From Kudoa neothunni (taxonomy: Eukaryota > Cnidaria), in the NCBI GenBank assembly GCA_964304625.1, contig OZ199839.1, forward strand, positions 10,788,001 to 10,852,000: DNA of 64,000 nt, in the 5' to 3' direction. Below the pieces are notes generated by a model that did not search any database, was not told the origin of the DNA, and saw only the letters and a program-made list of their open reading frames with translations. A program made the translations under genes and the position numbers. Below, one piece after another: positions 48,530-60,148 of the stretch (the first letter of the stretch is position 1; every line of letters begins with the position of its first letter).

Positions 48530-48532
48530 GTT
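48495..48532. repeat. (TA)n microsatellite
   Basis: A pure TA/AT run, directly visible. Confidence 0.8.
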
Positions 48533-49457
48533 TTAAAACAAAAGTTCAAAAGCGATAATTAAACGCCCCCTCACGATTTTTACTGGTGCTTCATCTATCC
48601 GCGTCTTTCAAATCAATAATTAAGTTGTGCGAGGTATCCCTCTTGGGCACCGTGTCTTCATTTTACTTTTTTGTATCATTCATAATTTCAGGTAGTTTAC
48701 TTTTATATATTTAGAATTTTTGTTTAAAATTATTGACATGATATTCAAATTCTTTTGCCTTTTATTTCTAGATGAGAAAATAAACAAAAATAAAATGCAC
48801 ACATGGAAATTGTTTGTCTAAACATTTTTATCCGGTTTTGTTTCAATTCAGATATAAAGTTTCTTAGTATATAATTGTGATTTTTATGATGTAATATCAT
48901 TTCAATCCACACATACCACCAAGTATGGATAAATAATCAGTGAAGCGAGCTAAATATATTATTTAGCAATAAAATTTCATTTTTACACATTATACAATGA
49001 TCTCCAATTTAAACACCATAGAAATTTTAATATTAACTCTAAAATATAATTTTCGAAGTTAAAATATTTATATAAACAAACAAACAAATAAATCAATTAT
49101 AATTTTTCAAAAATAATTGTTGGTAATTATGTGTATTAGCATACAAACTAGAATTCAATTATGTTCATATCGTATTTTGACTAGATTTGCTATTCAGACA
49201 GTAATTAAACTGATGGATTTAATGAAATAAAATTCAGTGGAAAATCTGCGAAAATAGTCGTAATAATGTATGTTTATAATAAGACGAATCTAAGTGGAAC
49301 AATATTTGATTTGGAAAACTTAATATCTATATAAAATAAAATAAAACTATTTTATGTTAATACACGCGTATCTTTAAACATTTTCAAGGCAAGCATAAAA
49401 ATGCGCGGTGTTTACTAACAGAAGCGCGCGCAATCTGTCGTAATCCATATAGGATAG

Positions 49458-51240
49458 ATGGAGTCGAGAAAGTTGGAATTGTTGGGTAACCTCGCTGCAG
49501 TGGACAAACAAATGAAAGAACTAAAGTCATACGTCTGCTCGATATTCTCTGCGTATCCGTTGACGGATCGCGATAATAAACAGCAAATGGTAATTTTAAT
49601 TCAACGTTGATTGCGCATCATATCAATTACAAAACCTCATACCATCTAATAATCCGCTTAGGAGTTGGATAAAAAATACAAGTTATGTAAATCGATTTTG
49701 GAGCGGTTAAATGGAGAGTTGAATAAATTCGACAATCAACTTGATTCGGTATACCAAATGAGGTCGAAGTTATTCGAAGGTAATTTTTAGTGTGATGAGT
49801 TTAAAATTTTTCTATATGAATTTTTCAGACAAACAGAAATCGTATCAAAGCAGAGCCAAATTGTACTACACGCCAACGCCTAAAAAAGTCGAATCTAACA
49901 AAGACCGACTAGCCTCGAGAAGAATGTCTTCAGCGGATCGGTTGGTGACGACAAAGACTAATCCTCTCATTAGAAAAATGTATAATTTGATTGTTGGTTG
50001 AAGCCTTAATTATAAGAGATTATAGTGAGAGACCTCCCGCTGTCAATAAACGACAATCGTTATTCGACGTGAAAGCCAATAAAATCAAAAATGACCTCGC
50101 CACAAAACTCACTAAACCCGCAAACCCCACAAAACCGTCTAATTTCGGGACTAATTTCAAAGAGAACTCCGATAGGAAATTACCTTCCTCAATTTCGTCA
50201 ATTAAGTCATTACCAAACAATAGCAACAACGTGAAAAAAATCAATAACACTCCAACTTTTCATAAAATCACCAACTCAAACACAGTCAGACAACCAAGAG
50301 CGTATTTAACTTGGTTCATGTGTTTATCTATACACAACACAATATAGGAGTTTATGCAATTCCGCTCTCCTTAAACCGCGAACTAATTCCACGACCAGCA
50401 CCGAAAATAAAACTATTTTTAAAATTCCAACCATGATTGTCTCAAATCGTGGGTTGGGTGGTAACAAGGAACTGGAAAATAGTTTCAACGAACAACCGAT
50501 TAAACAATCGATTTGTACGCCCTCTCGTATACCTATTGCTAAGGCGTACACCGAACAACCGCCTATTTCTATCAGTCGTAACACCAATGTCGAGCACACC
50601 TCGTTAAGCAATGCTTCTACTAAAGAATCTAACCAATTTAAAATACCCAGAAAATCTATTTTCACTCTTAACACAAATCTGCTAAAAACACCTACTAGAT
50701 TGCCGATAGGAGTTGGAGTTGGAGTGGCTAATGATCCACACGATTCCACATCTGTAACTCCTAAGAATATATTGCTTCATTCTAATTGTATATTTTTTAC
50801 TTATTCTGGTGCAAATTACATAAATATTATGTTCTAATTGTTTAATTGTAGTTGGATTACCGAAAATAATCGATAATTTAAAAAATGAAGAGGAAATTGT
50901 CGATAATCAAAACAAAAAAAGACATTCAATTTTGTAAATTATTTTTTGATATTTTTATTTCCAATTAACATATTATTGCACAGGCCAACTCCATCTGGAT
51001 TGAGTTCTATCTACAGTAATTTGCTTTTGGCGGTCAGTCACTAATCAATTTGTTTTAAATTTGTTTTAGAAGCGTCTGCGCTAAACTCTGGCAACAAATC
51101 AAGCAATTAAATAGATTATTCTATTGGTCTAACCTATCAATTTAGATTTTACTGTTTTTACTCCTAGACCACACCTGAAAAAACCAAAGTCGCCGGTGCT
51201 AGAATACATCGAATCGGACACCAGTAGCAATCTACATTAG
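49458..51240 (+). CDS. coiled-coil, basic Ser/Thr/Pro-rich protein with SxIP-like motifs
   Basis: The N-terminal 90 residues are coiled coil (MESRKLELLGNLAAVDKQMK; LDKKYKLCKSILERLNGEL). The following 350 or so residues are disordered, basic and rich in Ser, Thr, Asn, Lys and Pro. Two segments match the EB-binding motif (S/T)x(I/L)P in basic context: CTPSRIPIAKA and LKTPTRLPIGVG. The last exon reads KKPKSPVLEYIESDTSSNLH and stops at 51238-51240. Introns are 35-75 bases. A microtubule plus-end or spindle role is plausible from the motifs, but no family is recognised. The junction near 51046-51080 is unresolved. Confidence 0.65.
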
Positions 51241-51901
51241 CTCATTGAGACTTTGTACTTTCTGACTAGAATCGGTGAATATCGATTTTAATAATCGCCG
51301 AATTTTTATAAATTTTTGATATTTGTTTTTCTTATAAAGTCCAGCTATTATCCTTAATTTTAAATAATTTTTTACTTCATAAAATCTCATTTATGACTTT
51401 TATTTATTGAGCATTGAGGTAATTGAAAAAATTCTAATTTGATCAAAAAATACATTTATTAATTTTATGATGCTCAATTTTTGTGTTAAGTGGATTATTG
51501 TTCTAAGGAAAACGCTTAATTCTTCAGTAAGAGAGATGAAGTTGAGAAATGTTTGAAAAAATTTTGATTGTTCATCTATAAAGAAGATCATTTATATAAT
51601 GGACTGAAATTTGAAATATACCCCCTAACCTTTAAATCCTAACGTATGCTGCTTTAAGGGAAACGCAAAAGTAAGAACTACTTTTAAATCTGTTAAGAAC
51701 TAACATTTTGTAGTGGAAGGATAAATCCAGCTCATAAAATTTAACACATTCGCACTTGGATATAATGATGTTAAAATTTTGACAAAGATTTTAAGATTTA
51801 GGAGTATTTTGAATTTTTTAATGTATTACATAACACGTTTGACTTAAGATAATTTTATTTTTTTCTTATTATGCAATAACTTGTTTGAGTGAAGTTTCGG
51901 A
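51241..51901. other. AT-rich intergenic region
   Basis: No coding signal or clear transposon end. The left end of the neighbouring pogo-type element should lie here but is not recognisable. Confidence 0.35.
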
Positions 51902-53060
51902 TTGGGAAGAAAACAACTAAATATGAACGAAAAGTTCGTTTTATTGGAATTTTACAAATATACGAAAGTAATTAAGATATCACTGAATGAGATAATCAAG
52001 AAGTTTAATTTATGTGGTAACTATCGTGTTTATACGAGTATAACGCAAACCCAAACATGGAATTATTTGTTGGCGGAAAAATCTGTGCGTTATAATCGAA
52101 TAATTACGGCATTAATGTTTTAATTTTCTTACGAGAATTTGGGTATAAATCAATATTTTAAACGACCCAGTCAAATAAGTCAATTATTAATTCCGTTATT
52201 CATTATTATAATAGAAAGAGTGTCATTTGATAAATATAAAGAAATATAGTTTCAAATAAATTAATTGTTTTTTATGACGTGTGATTAAGGTTAAACCATA
52301 ATGGAAAAGAGCGCGTTTTTGCTAAAGAATCTGGAATAAAAAATTTTTCAGCAAATAAAGGATGGCTTAGAGGATTAACGAGAATATAGTGGCTTCTTCT
52401 AAATTTCTTGGGGAACAAACAAGGTTGAATTTTGATCTATCGATAAATGGATGATGCATGAGAATATTCACATTACAAAAAAACTACAATCAGGGCGATA
52501 TAATAATTATTGTCGTGACAAATCTTTTGTATAATCAAACACCCAAATGATCTTTTATTTTAAAACATGAGATTGATGCTAGAGATAAAAAGCTGAATGA
52601 GTTATAATATGTGTTTCATTGAATGGAGGAAAATTGATGGTGGCCATAATACAAAATTTAAGGGGCAACTTTTTTCAAGGTGTTAAAAAGCTTCTTGTTG
52701 AATTTTAGTGTTATCAAAATTCTTAAATAACGACTAAAATTATTTATCAAATTACAAAGAAAAAGCTTAGTTAATGTGAAGATTATATACTAAGGTTTTA
52801 TCCTATTCCTATTGGATCGCTCGCACGCTCATCATAAAAATATATGTTGCTTCTCAAAAATAGAATTAAAATCTGATCTCAAAGACTACCATCAATTTCG
52901 TCTAGTCTCTGGATCTTGGAATTATAAATTCCTCAATGTATCACTATCGAAGTATTCTTTGCCGACACTTTCTGATATATGAAACCAGAAGAAAACCAAA
53001 ATTTATATTATAAGATAGTGCAAGAGTTGTTGAGAAACTTGAGATAAAGTTTTTTTCTTA
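51902..53060 (+). pseudogene. pogo/Tigger-type transposase, decayed
   Basis: Pieces in order along the plus strand fit a Tigger transposase. First is a CENP-B-like N-terminal helix-turn-helix (GRKQLNMNEKFVLLEFYK, SLNEIIKKFNL at 51902-52030). Then comes a second DNA-binding block (RVFAKESGIKNFSANKGWL at about 52310-52370; family form 'AxxLGIxxFxAS.GWL'). Near the C-terminal part of the DDE domain, SLDLGIINSSMYHYR (about 52905-52950) corresponds to the family's 'QPLDLGIIRSFKxxYR'. Stops and frame changes separate these blocks. Confidence 0.5.
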
Positions 53061-53131
53061 ATTATCAAGTTTTTTTGATGATTAAATATTGAATATACAT
53101 ATTCATTCTATTAATAATTTAATTCAAAATT

Positions 53132-55267
53132 GGCAGTGGCTATTGCAACGCGAGGAAATTACTCCTAAACTAACATGTTCATAAAAATTCCAACTTTATT
53201 TTCCCAAAAAATGATTTTTTCGCTAAAATGTTCAACTATTATTAAATAAATCCAAGACAACAAATTTACTTATTTTATGGTAATGAATTCAGTGGTTAGA
53301 AATTATTTTTAAATCTTTCATTTGCATTTTTTTAATTTATAAATGCAATTATGTTGGTCCCAATTCTGAGTAATACGGATAATACAAAATGAAATATCAA
53401 AAATTACTGACGTGAATTTACTGAGGTGCGCATGATTCATGCAGCGTTATAACTCCTAAGATTATAAATAATGCACAGTTTACGTAACCCTTAAAGTGTT
53501 ATATTTTTACTTCTGCGAGTCTAATATGCTACATGTTAATTGATCGATCTTTTCGCTATATAACGATATATTATTTTTATCATACTGAAATTTATTTGGT
53601 TATTAGTAACTCAAAGGAAATTATTTTATTTCAACCTAGAATCGTTATTTCACACATATAATTAATTTTTTTATTTATTTTCTATTTATAGAAATTCCAA
53701 CAGCTGTCAATGTAGACCCTCTAGAACATTCAGCTATCTTTACTTTTGATCAGGGGTCGGCAACCTACGACCCGCCATGCATTGACTAGCATAAAAAAAA
53801 TTTTTTTAATTTCAAAAAAACGTAAATAGTTTTTAAATTTTTATCTAGATCGTTTTCTACACGTTAATGTGTTATTGATATAAACATTTCAGCCGACTAA
53901 CATTTATTTTCATTGAGTCAGAAAATTGGAATAAATATGATTATCAAAATAACGTCAAAATTATTTTTAGAAATATATAAAATATTTTTAAAAATACGTT
54001 TAGATACATCTCATACTATTTGACATCATACAATAAATAGTGTTTCCACGAATTAAGTAAGAGTTGTTTACACTGCAAATGAAATTTATTAATATATAAT
54101 AATTTTTATTCGACGTAATTTTACAGTTGAAATGACTTTTATAAATTCTAATTTGTATATTTATATTCAATCATTGAATTGAGAATAATTTAACATTTTT
54201 GTAAATTAATTTTAAAAGGGCTCGCATTAAAGTTAGTGCATGTTTGTTTGGCCGGACACTCAAAAGGTTGCCGACCCCTGCTTTACATGGACAAGATAAC
54301 ACCAAATCATCATAAATTAGCTCACAATAATTTATACACATCCTAAGATTTCGAAACGTTTTTCTTTCTTAATAGGAATCATTCTTCCGAAAATAGGTAG
54401 TTTTGTTTTAAGAGCAAACTGGTGGTTTGTCTGATGAGAATTCATGAATACTATGTTAATTTTATAAAAATGGGTTTCTATCTGATAAATCTAAATCTTC
54501 ATTTACATATAATACTTACTAACTGTAATAACGATTACAGACTTATTGTTTAAGAATATTTCGTTTAATGGAATTTCATTTGTCTCATCGAAATAGTTAA
54601 GTACTAAACATGTACAAAGTTTAGTAAGTGATATTACATCAATTTAAAATTTCATCCAACTTATTATTTTTATTATTTCCTAATAACTACAATATGTTTA
54701 GTCGATAATCAATTTTCAAGACCTCTTGTTCAACATAAATCAATTTAAATCCAAATGAAAAATTATGATCGATTTTATAAATTAAGTGAAACATTGCTTT
54801 AAATAAAAAGAGTTCTACATTAGTACGATTATTCGTCTTAAAAACTTTAAGAAATAATATTAAATAAGTACAGTTATAATTTTCAATAATAGGACGTATA
54901 AAATAAGAGAGATGTTAACAACAGAGGAACCAATACCATTAGTTTTCCAATCCTTACATAATAGCGTGTGCTCCTGCACTTGGTTATTCATATTACAGAA
55001 AGTATGCGATATACACTAAATTTTTTGAAATTAACCAAAGTTTATGTTTCAGAAAGCTTATATTATTATTTCTGTGATCTATCAAATCAAAATGACGTTA
55101 TGTAATGGCTCAATTTCCAGTAACAACCCTGAAAATTCCAAAATATTATCTTTCTCCAAAAATTAGAAATTATTTTAAAAAAATCATTTATTAGGAAAAT
55201 GAAGTTGAAATTTTTTATAAAAATGTTGGTTTAGGAGTAATTTCCTCCCATTGCAATAACCACTGCC
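53132..55267. mobile_element. 2.1-kb inverted-repeat element carrying a nested hAT
   Basis: 53132-53225 (GGCAGTGGCTATTGCAACGC onward) matches the reverse complement of 55175-55267 (GGCAGTGGTTATTGCAATGG onward) over about 90 bases. The longest identical block is GAGGAAATTACTCCTAAAC. No transposase is visible inside. The 530-bp hAT element at 53751-54280 interrupts it, so its own sequence is about 1.6 kb. Flanking dinucleotides are not clearly a TA pair. The superfamily is unassigned, though the CAGTGG start suits Tc1/mariner-pogo. Confidence 0.65.
53751..54280. mobile_element. 530-bp non-autonomous hAT element
   Basis: The ends are CAGGGGTCGGCAACCT and its exact reverse complement AGGTTGCCGACCCCTG (16 of 16), a classic hAT terminal repeat. 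Flanks cttttgat (53743-53750) and ctttacat (54281-54288) agree at six of eight positions, consistent with an aged 8-base target duplication. The interior is AT-rich with no open frame. Confidence 0.85.
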
Positions 55268-55780
55268 TAATTTAAATCAAAAATTTGTTATATGATGGTT
55301 GTATTATACAAGAAATGCTGTATTATTAAGTAAAATTTTTGTGATAAACGATTAATTTGAGGTGAATATTGCCGAGCATAACATTCCAACTTTTGAGTGC
55401 GATTATTGTTTAGTTTCGCCTGAAACTAATAAGTTTTAGCAGTGATGGATGATAAGGAAGAAGTAAACAAAGCAGCGGAAATTACTAAAATGGAAAATCC
55501 ACTTAATACTATACGAATAAAATTTTTAAAAAGTGAAATCGAGTGGTTTCATTGAATTATATTCATTATTGGATGGAAGTTTAAACATGAAAAAAATGAG
55601 TTGCCCTCGCACGCGTGTCCAGGAAAAAACACAATACATGGCACAACGTAGATATATATATAAAACATAGGTATTATAATACATAATTATTGGAGTTTCC
55701 AGCTATAAGTTATTGTAATGAATTTGAGAAAATATAAATCATAATATGAGCGGTAATTTTGACATGTGTTTTTCAAATTA
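55268..55780. other. spacer between transposable elements
   Basis: Contains a 36-codon open frame from 55445 (MDDKEEVNKAAEITKMENPL) without recognisable features; otherwise AT-rich. Confidence 0.3.
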
Positions 55781-56311
55781 CAGTAATGGACCGGTCGTAC
55801 GTACCTTTTTGCATTGACCGCGTGATTAAATTGATTAAATTAAGCGTTTTCTTCCTTTTTTACCACGATTAAGCAATTAACAAGTTATTATAGTTAAATC
55901 AATATAGAAGTTAGTTGAAAATGAAGGATAAACATAGACACATGTAGATACATAGTAGTATGGTTTATAATGATGTCCTCTCTAATTTGTAGAAATAACA
56001 ATGGCGAAATTACAGCCACTCCCCAATAATTCAGAAACGGAAGATTACTTATTGATAAAAATTTATCCTTTCAGAGATGGTCATATTTTACTTAGAAGGG
56101 CTTGGCAACTATTTTTAAACATCATGGCTAAAAAAATTGGTAGTTAATGTCGGATCTATTCCAGACGTTTATTCATTTTTAAATCACAATTTCAAATAAT
56201 AAAAATAATTGTCTTTTCTTTAATATTTATGTTATAGCTAGTTTTGTGGTTTAATTTATTTCGCGCACATACGCAAAAGGTACATACAATCCGGCCGGGA
56301 CCCATAATACG
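55781..56311. mobile_element. 531-bp TA-flanked non-autonomous element
   Basis: The left end CAGTAATGGACCGGTCGTAC and the right end read inward, CGTATTATGGGTCCCGGCCG, are inverted. They continue into a shared GTA(C/T)GTACCTTTT-GC stretch. TA borders both ends (55779-55780, 56312-56313). The terminal pattern resembles the element at 47564-48218. An interior 48-codon frame at 56001-56147 (MAKLQPLPNNSETEDYLLIK) has no known match to me. Confidence 0.55.
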
Positions 56312-56849
56312 TACAATTTCCTCATTTCAAGGGGATTACATATGACCGATCCATTATTGTATCCATTTTTGTATGTGAAACTTAACTTTGTGGATCATTG
56401 GTTGGATTACACAATTGGAATATTATTGCCTGTTTGGTAGAACTTTGGTGGTTATTCAAGTTTATAATAAACGCCATTAATCCCGAATGAGCTTGCTCGA
56501 AATGGGAATAGAAATGCTATTAAAAATTTCGGCATTGTTGGACGTAAGTTTTATATTATTGAATATTCGATCATAAGCATTCCACTATTCAATGGGGTAT
56601 TATTCCTTTTAATGTAATTGTTGTCAAAATATTCTAGGAAGGGATCTATATTTACGTTTTTAAATTTACTTGATTCGACGCATAATTTTTTAAATTCTTT
56701 GTTGACGCAAGTGAGGAAATACATTGGATGTAAAGTTTAAATTCATCATCTTCATTGTAATGATTGAATAGATCCAATTTTAGAATTTTTCGATACAGAC
56801 ACTAACCCAAATGGAATAAACAAAAATAAACATTTCTTTATGCTTTTTT
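56312..56849. other. spacer between transposable elements
   Basis: AT-rich; no coding signal. It may contain the 3' end of the Merlin element, but no terminus is recognised. Confidence 0.3.
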
Positions 56850-58073
56850 TTAAAACATTGTAAGGAACACACAGTGGAATGTTGATAAGAGGGGTCCTAC
56901 GGGGATTTCCCGAATCTTGTTATAGGAAGGCCATTGGTTAGAATGGATGACACTTATTGGTTTTATATATCTTTCCACATAATACAAGAGTGTATCTTCA
57001 GTTCTGTTCTCGACCAAAACTAGAACTCCCCTTTTTTTCAGTGACATCGTACCCGTCGAAAATCTATCCTTGTTTCGGCCGCCTTCCGACATTATTTTTT
57101 GCTTTGGCGATTAATGACTCATCGATTTGAACAATGTGACCCCTTCCACCAAATTCTATAGTTGTCTTTCATCAGCTTTCTTGAGCGGGCATCTCGAAAA
57201 TATTAATACCACTTGATAATGATGGCTTTATCTAATGAAAATTCATCCTTGGCTCTGAAAATTGGCCATTCTATACTCAAGGAATAACAGACCTTAATAA
57301 ATTCTTGAAAAGTCAACCTTCGGTTTTCAAGAAAGTGTCTTTCTTCAAGGTCATCTTAATATTTTTTGTGTGTGGGACACCTATAAATTTTTGAACTTCG
57401 ATATTTTATCAAGCTCGTTTGCCTCCCTAAATTCTTACATAATGGGGGTGTTTCCCTCGAAATGTTTTTATCCAATAAAAATTTAAAACTAGTCTTCTCT
57501 GAAGAAGTTATCGACGAAGGGAATTGAAACTCTTTTCAGCGCGATTAAAAGATGCGTAGTCTTTAATCCAGGGTCAAACTTCACCACCAATGCCAACAAT
57601 CCTGTTAGTATCGTCTGATCCGGAATCATAAATACAAAAGTTCTCTTTTCTTAAAGTTTCTGTGGACCTACGAAAGTTCGTTGAAGGATTCACTTTGATA
57701 TTTTTTCTTTTTCTAATATTTTGAATATTTTGGTATACAAATTTTTTTGAAATAGGGTAGTTATTTATCTATTTTCTTCATTCGAAACAACATTATAAAC
57801 TTTACTGGTGGAATATGAAGTATTTTCAGAAATACTTTTGTCTTTTTCATAGAAAAATTTTTTATTCTTTTCTTCGGATACAGTATGATTATGGAAACCT
57901 CTTTTCTCAATTGTTTCCACTTGATTAGCCGGAAACGTTCTTAATTTACCTTTGCATTTTCTTTGTTGGGTTCTCCAATACTGACAAATATTCGTGTTGT
58001 AATCTTTGATGTAAAAAAAAAACTCATCGTAGTGTATCATATATTGGTTTCTTTTAATGTCAAGAAGGATCAA
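56850..58073 (-). pseudogene. Merlin-type (ISXO2/IS1595-like) transposase with FLYWCH finger, decayed
   Basis: On the minus strand the N-terminal part (57765-58073) is a FLYWCH zinc finger: ICQYWRTQQRKCKGKLRT then GFHNH, the C..C..H.H set. The C-terminal part (56850-57130) is the ISXO2 DDE domain: GHIVQIDESLIAKAKNNVG carries the first catalytic Asp, and VLVLVENRTEDTLL and SVIHSNQWPSYNKI follow. In the last motif the family's second Asp (HSDxW) reads Asn, so even this domain would be inactive. The frame changes between the domains. A FLYWCH finger in front of an ISXO2 domain is known from animal Merlin elements. Confidence 0.75.
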
Positions 58074-58126
58074 AATTTACATTTGCGCTAATATCCTTTT
58101 TTTTAATTGTCACCCCACGTAGTTAA

Positions 58127-59965
58127 CCCTTAAAGATTAACCTCCTGGAGCCCAGGGGATTAATTTACTTTGAACGTAATATTATATATTAAGCTTAAAT
58201 TAACTCTTCTACTATTGGCAGATCACATTAAATATGGTATATAAACAAAATTAGAATAGTTAAAGGCAGTAAAGATAAACTATACTATTACGCATAACAA
58301 CAAAACTTATAAGGAATTATTATATTGTTTGCTATTATTAAAATGTATTTATTCGATGTCAGCATTAATTTGGTTGTGTTTTAATCAACATTTCTATTAA
58401 GTTAATTAGCAAAATTAATAATTATTTAATTAAATTCATTTCTACTATATGTTCAAACCGTTATAAACATTCACATAGCGTTTAATAAAAAAACCATGAG
58501 CATCAAATGTGTTAAATATTAATTTTTGTTGTGAATTACAGCTTAAATAAATAATGCTTCTCTTTGAATGTTCATTACAAACAATTCGATCACATAAGTG
58601 GCGATTTTCTTGCTTCGGCGTACAATCCTTGTAGGACACAAACAATATCCCTTTCTTTGATTATTTGCTTGGTTTTCCACTGGAGGATCACTTTCTTGTT
58701 AAATGCGAAACCAACCATTCCACTGTTCTTTTAACAGCAGGCTGGTTAGACACAAATGCGATTTTATATCTCGTTTCCTGCTTAGGATTAATTAATCACA
58801 TAGACAAATCCATGAGAAATTGTTGGCGACGATTTGACTTGTTTGTGCCACGATAATCGGGATTGTCATGAATAAAGACAAAAACGCGTTGAACTCAGAT
58901 ATGTCATATATTTGACAAAATATAGAGAACGGACACCGTGCACATTTTCTTTTACATGTGTACTTGGAAACACATTGACCCAATGTGTCAATGCCACATT
59001 TCTGTATATTATAATCCAAAGTTGCTTTTGGTTTACGATGACACTTTGAACTAACGCCTGGAGTACGATGCTCCGAATAAAGACTTATTACTGCATTGTC
59101 TTTCCTCGGTACATAAGAAATTAGGGTAAATGACTTATGTAAACCAAATAAGGATAAAAATATCTTCCAAGAGTTATTTGGTTGAAATTCAGGTGGAATA
59201 AATTCTCGACATTTTCGTACCATAGCAAGAATGGACGTTTTTCTTTATCTTAGATATAGTGTCGGGCTAGCTTCCAGGTTGTGAAGTAATTGTCGTACGT
59301 AATAATTCTTCCCGAATCCAACAAATGTTGAGTCAAGTCAATGACAACTTTATAACTTAGATTTGTTTCACGCACTCATCAATTCTACCCGGGGTAAAAC
59401 ATTGGCAACGTAACATGTTTGATTATCATATACGATCCAAAATTTTAAACTATATTGGATGTTTTTTTTGGCACGTAAAGAAGAAATGATACACGCGCTC
59501 GGAAAGGATATGGTTGTTCATCTACGGTCAAAGTAGGTCCAGGGATGTAACTATACCTACAGATTTCAGAAAAATTTCCATACAATTTATTGACGGGGAA
59601 AGATTTGTCAGCTGAATTTGAGATTTTTTTACGCTTTCGATATTCATCAAAACGAAAGTGATTTAAGATTTTTTGAAATCTCATTTCACTCATAGTGGCG
59701 CGAAGTAATGGTCTTCATTGAATTTCATGCCACAGAATCCTGGTACTTTCTAGTTTTGATTTATAGGAACCAGCCAATAACAATAATCCTAAGAAAGCTT
59801 TTAATTTGATGCCATCTAGGCGTTTCATCGAATTCATTATATTTTTCAAGACCTTTACGGTTTGTGAACGATAATTTTCTTCGAGCATCTCTTCTATAAA
59901 ATGCGAAAATGAGCTCCATATGGTTTTTGCGTCCAATGTTTCAATAGGTTTTCCTTCCTCTAGGT
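58127..59965 (-). mobile_element. piggyBac element, 3' part with transposase remains
   Basis: The left border is TTAA (58123-58126) followed by CCCTTAAAGATTAACCTCCT and a CTGGAGCCCAG subterminal palindrome. Minus-strand transposase pieces run from DLEEGKPIETLDAKTIWSSF (59960) through KLKAFLGLLLLAGSYKSKL, MRFQKILNHFRFDEY and TLTVDEQPYPFRARVSF. Later pieces are KATLDYNIQKCGIDTLGQ with SKYTCKRKCARCPFSIF (the 'LDYNxxKGGVDTxDQ...Y...R...W' block), and a cysteine tail RHLCDRIVCNEHS. Frame changes separate the pieces. The N-terminal part is cut at 59965 by a hAT terminus. The right end is not found. Confidence 0.78.
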
Positions 59966-60148
59966 CAGTGTTTCCCAACCTTTCTATCACGCCCCACATT
60001 TTTCAAAGATATTGATTATTCAATTTAAAAAGCCTAGAATTTTGATTACAGTTTCATATTACATTCAAATTTGAAAGCGATTAATATATACTTCTTTTCT
60101 CATTAAAATTATGGCGTATACGATCAGATTTAACAAAATTTATCGATG
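59966..60148. mobile_element. hAT-like repeat, left part (inserted in piggyBac, split by MULE)
   Basis: It begins CAGTGTTTCCCAACCTTTCT, a typical hAT terminus, exactly where the piggyBac coding similarity stops. It aligns with the repeat at 26.93-27.14 kb. The last ten bases (60139-60148, tttatcgatg) are duplicated at the far side of the MULE. Confidence 0.65.

Larger units (their letters stand above)
45776..49457. other. gene-free AT-rich region containing a TA-flanked element
   Basis: Nothing coding can be supported. A 26-codon exon-like piece at 47026-47103 stands alone. The 655-bp element at 47564-48218 and a (TA)n run at 48495-48532 are annotated separately. A CpG patch at 49401-49432 (GCGCGGTG and GCGCGCGC) lies just upstream of the next gene and may be its promoter. 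Confidence 0.4.

Noticed and set aside
55445-55555. Short charged open frame MDDKEEVNKAAEITK
   Set aside because: Only 36 codons in a transposon spacer, with no splice continuation or family match.
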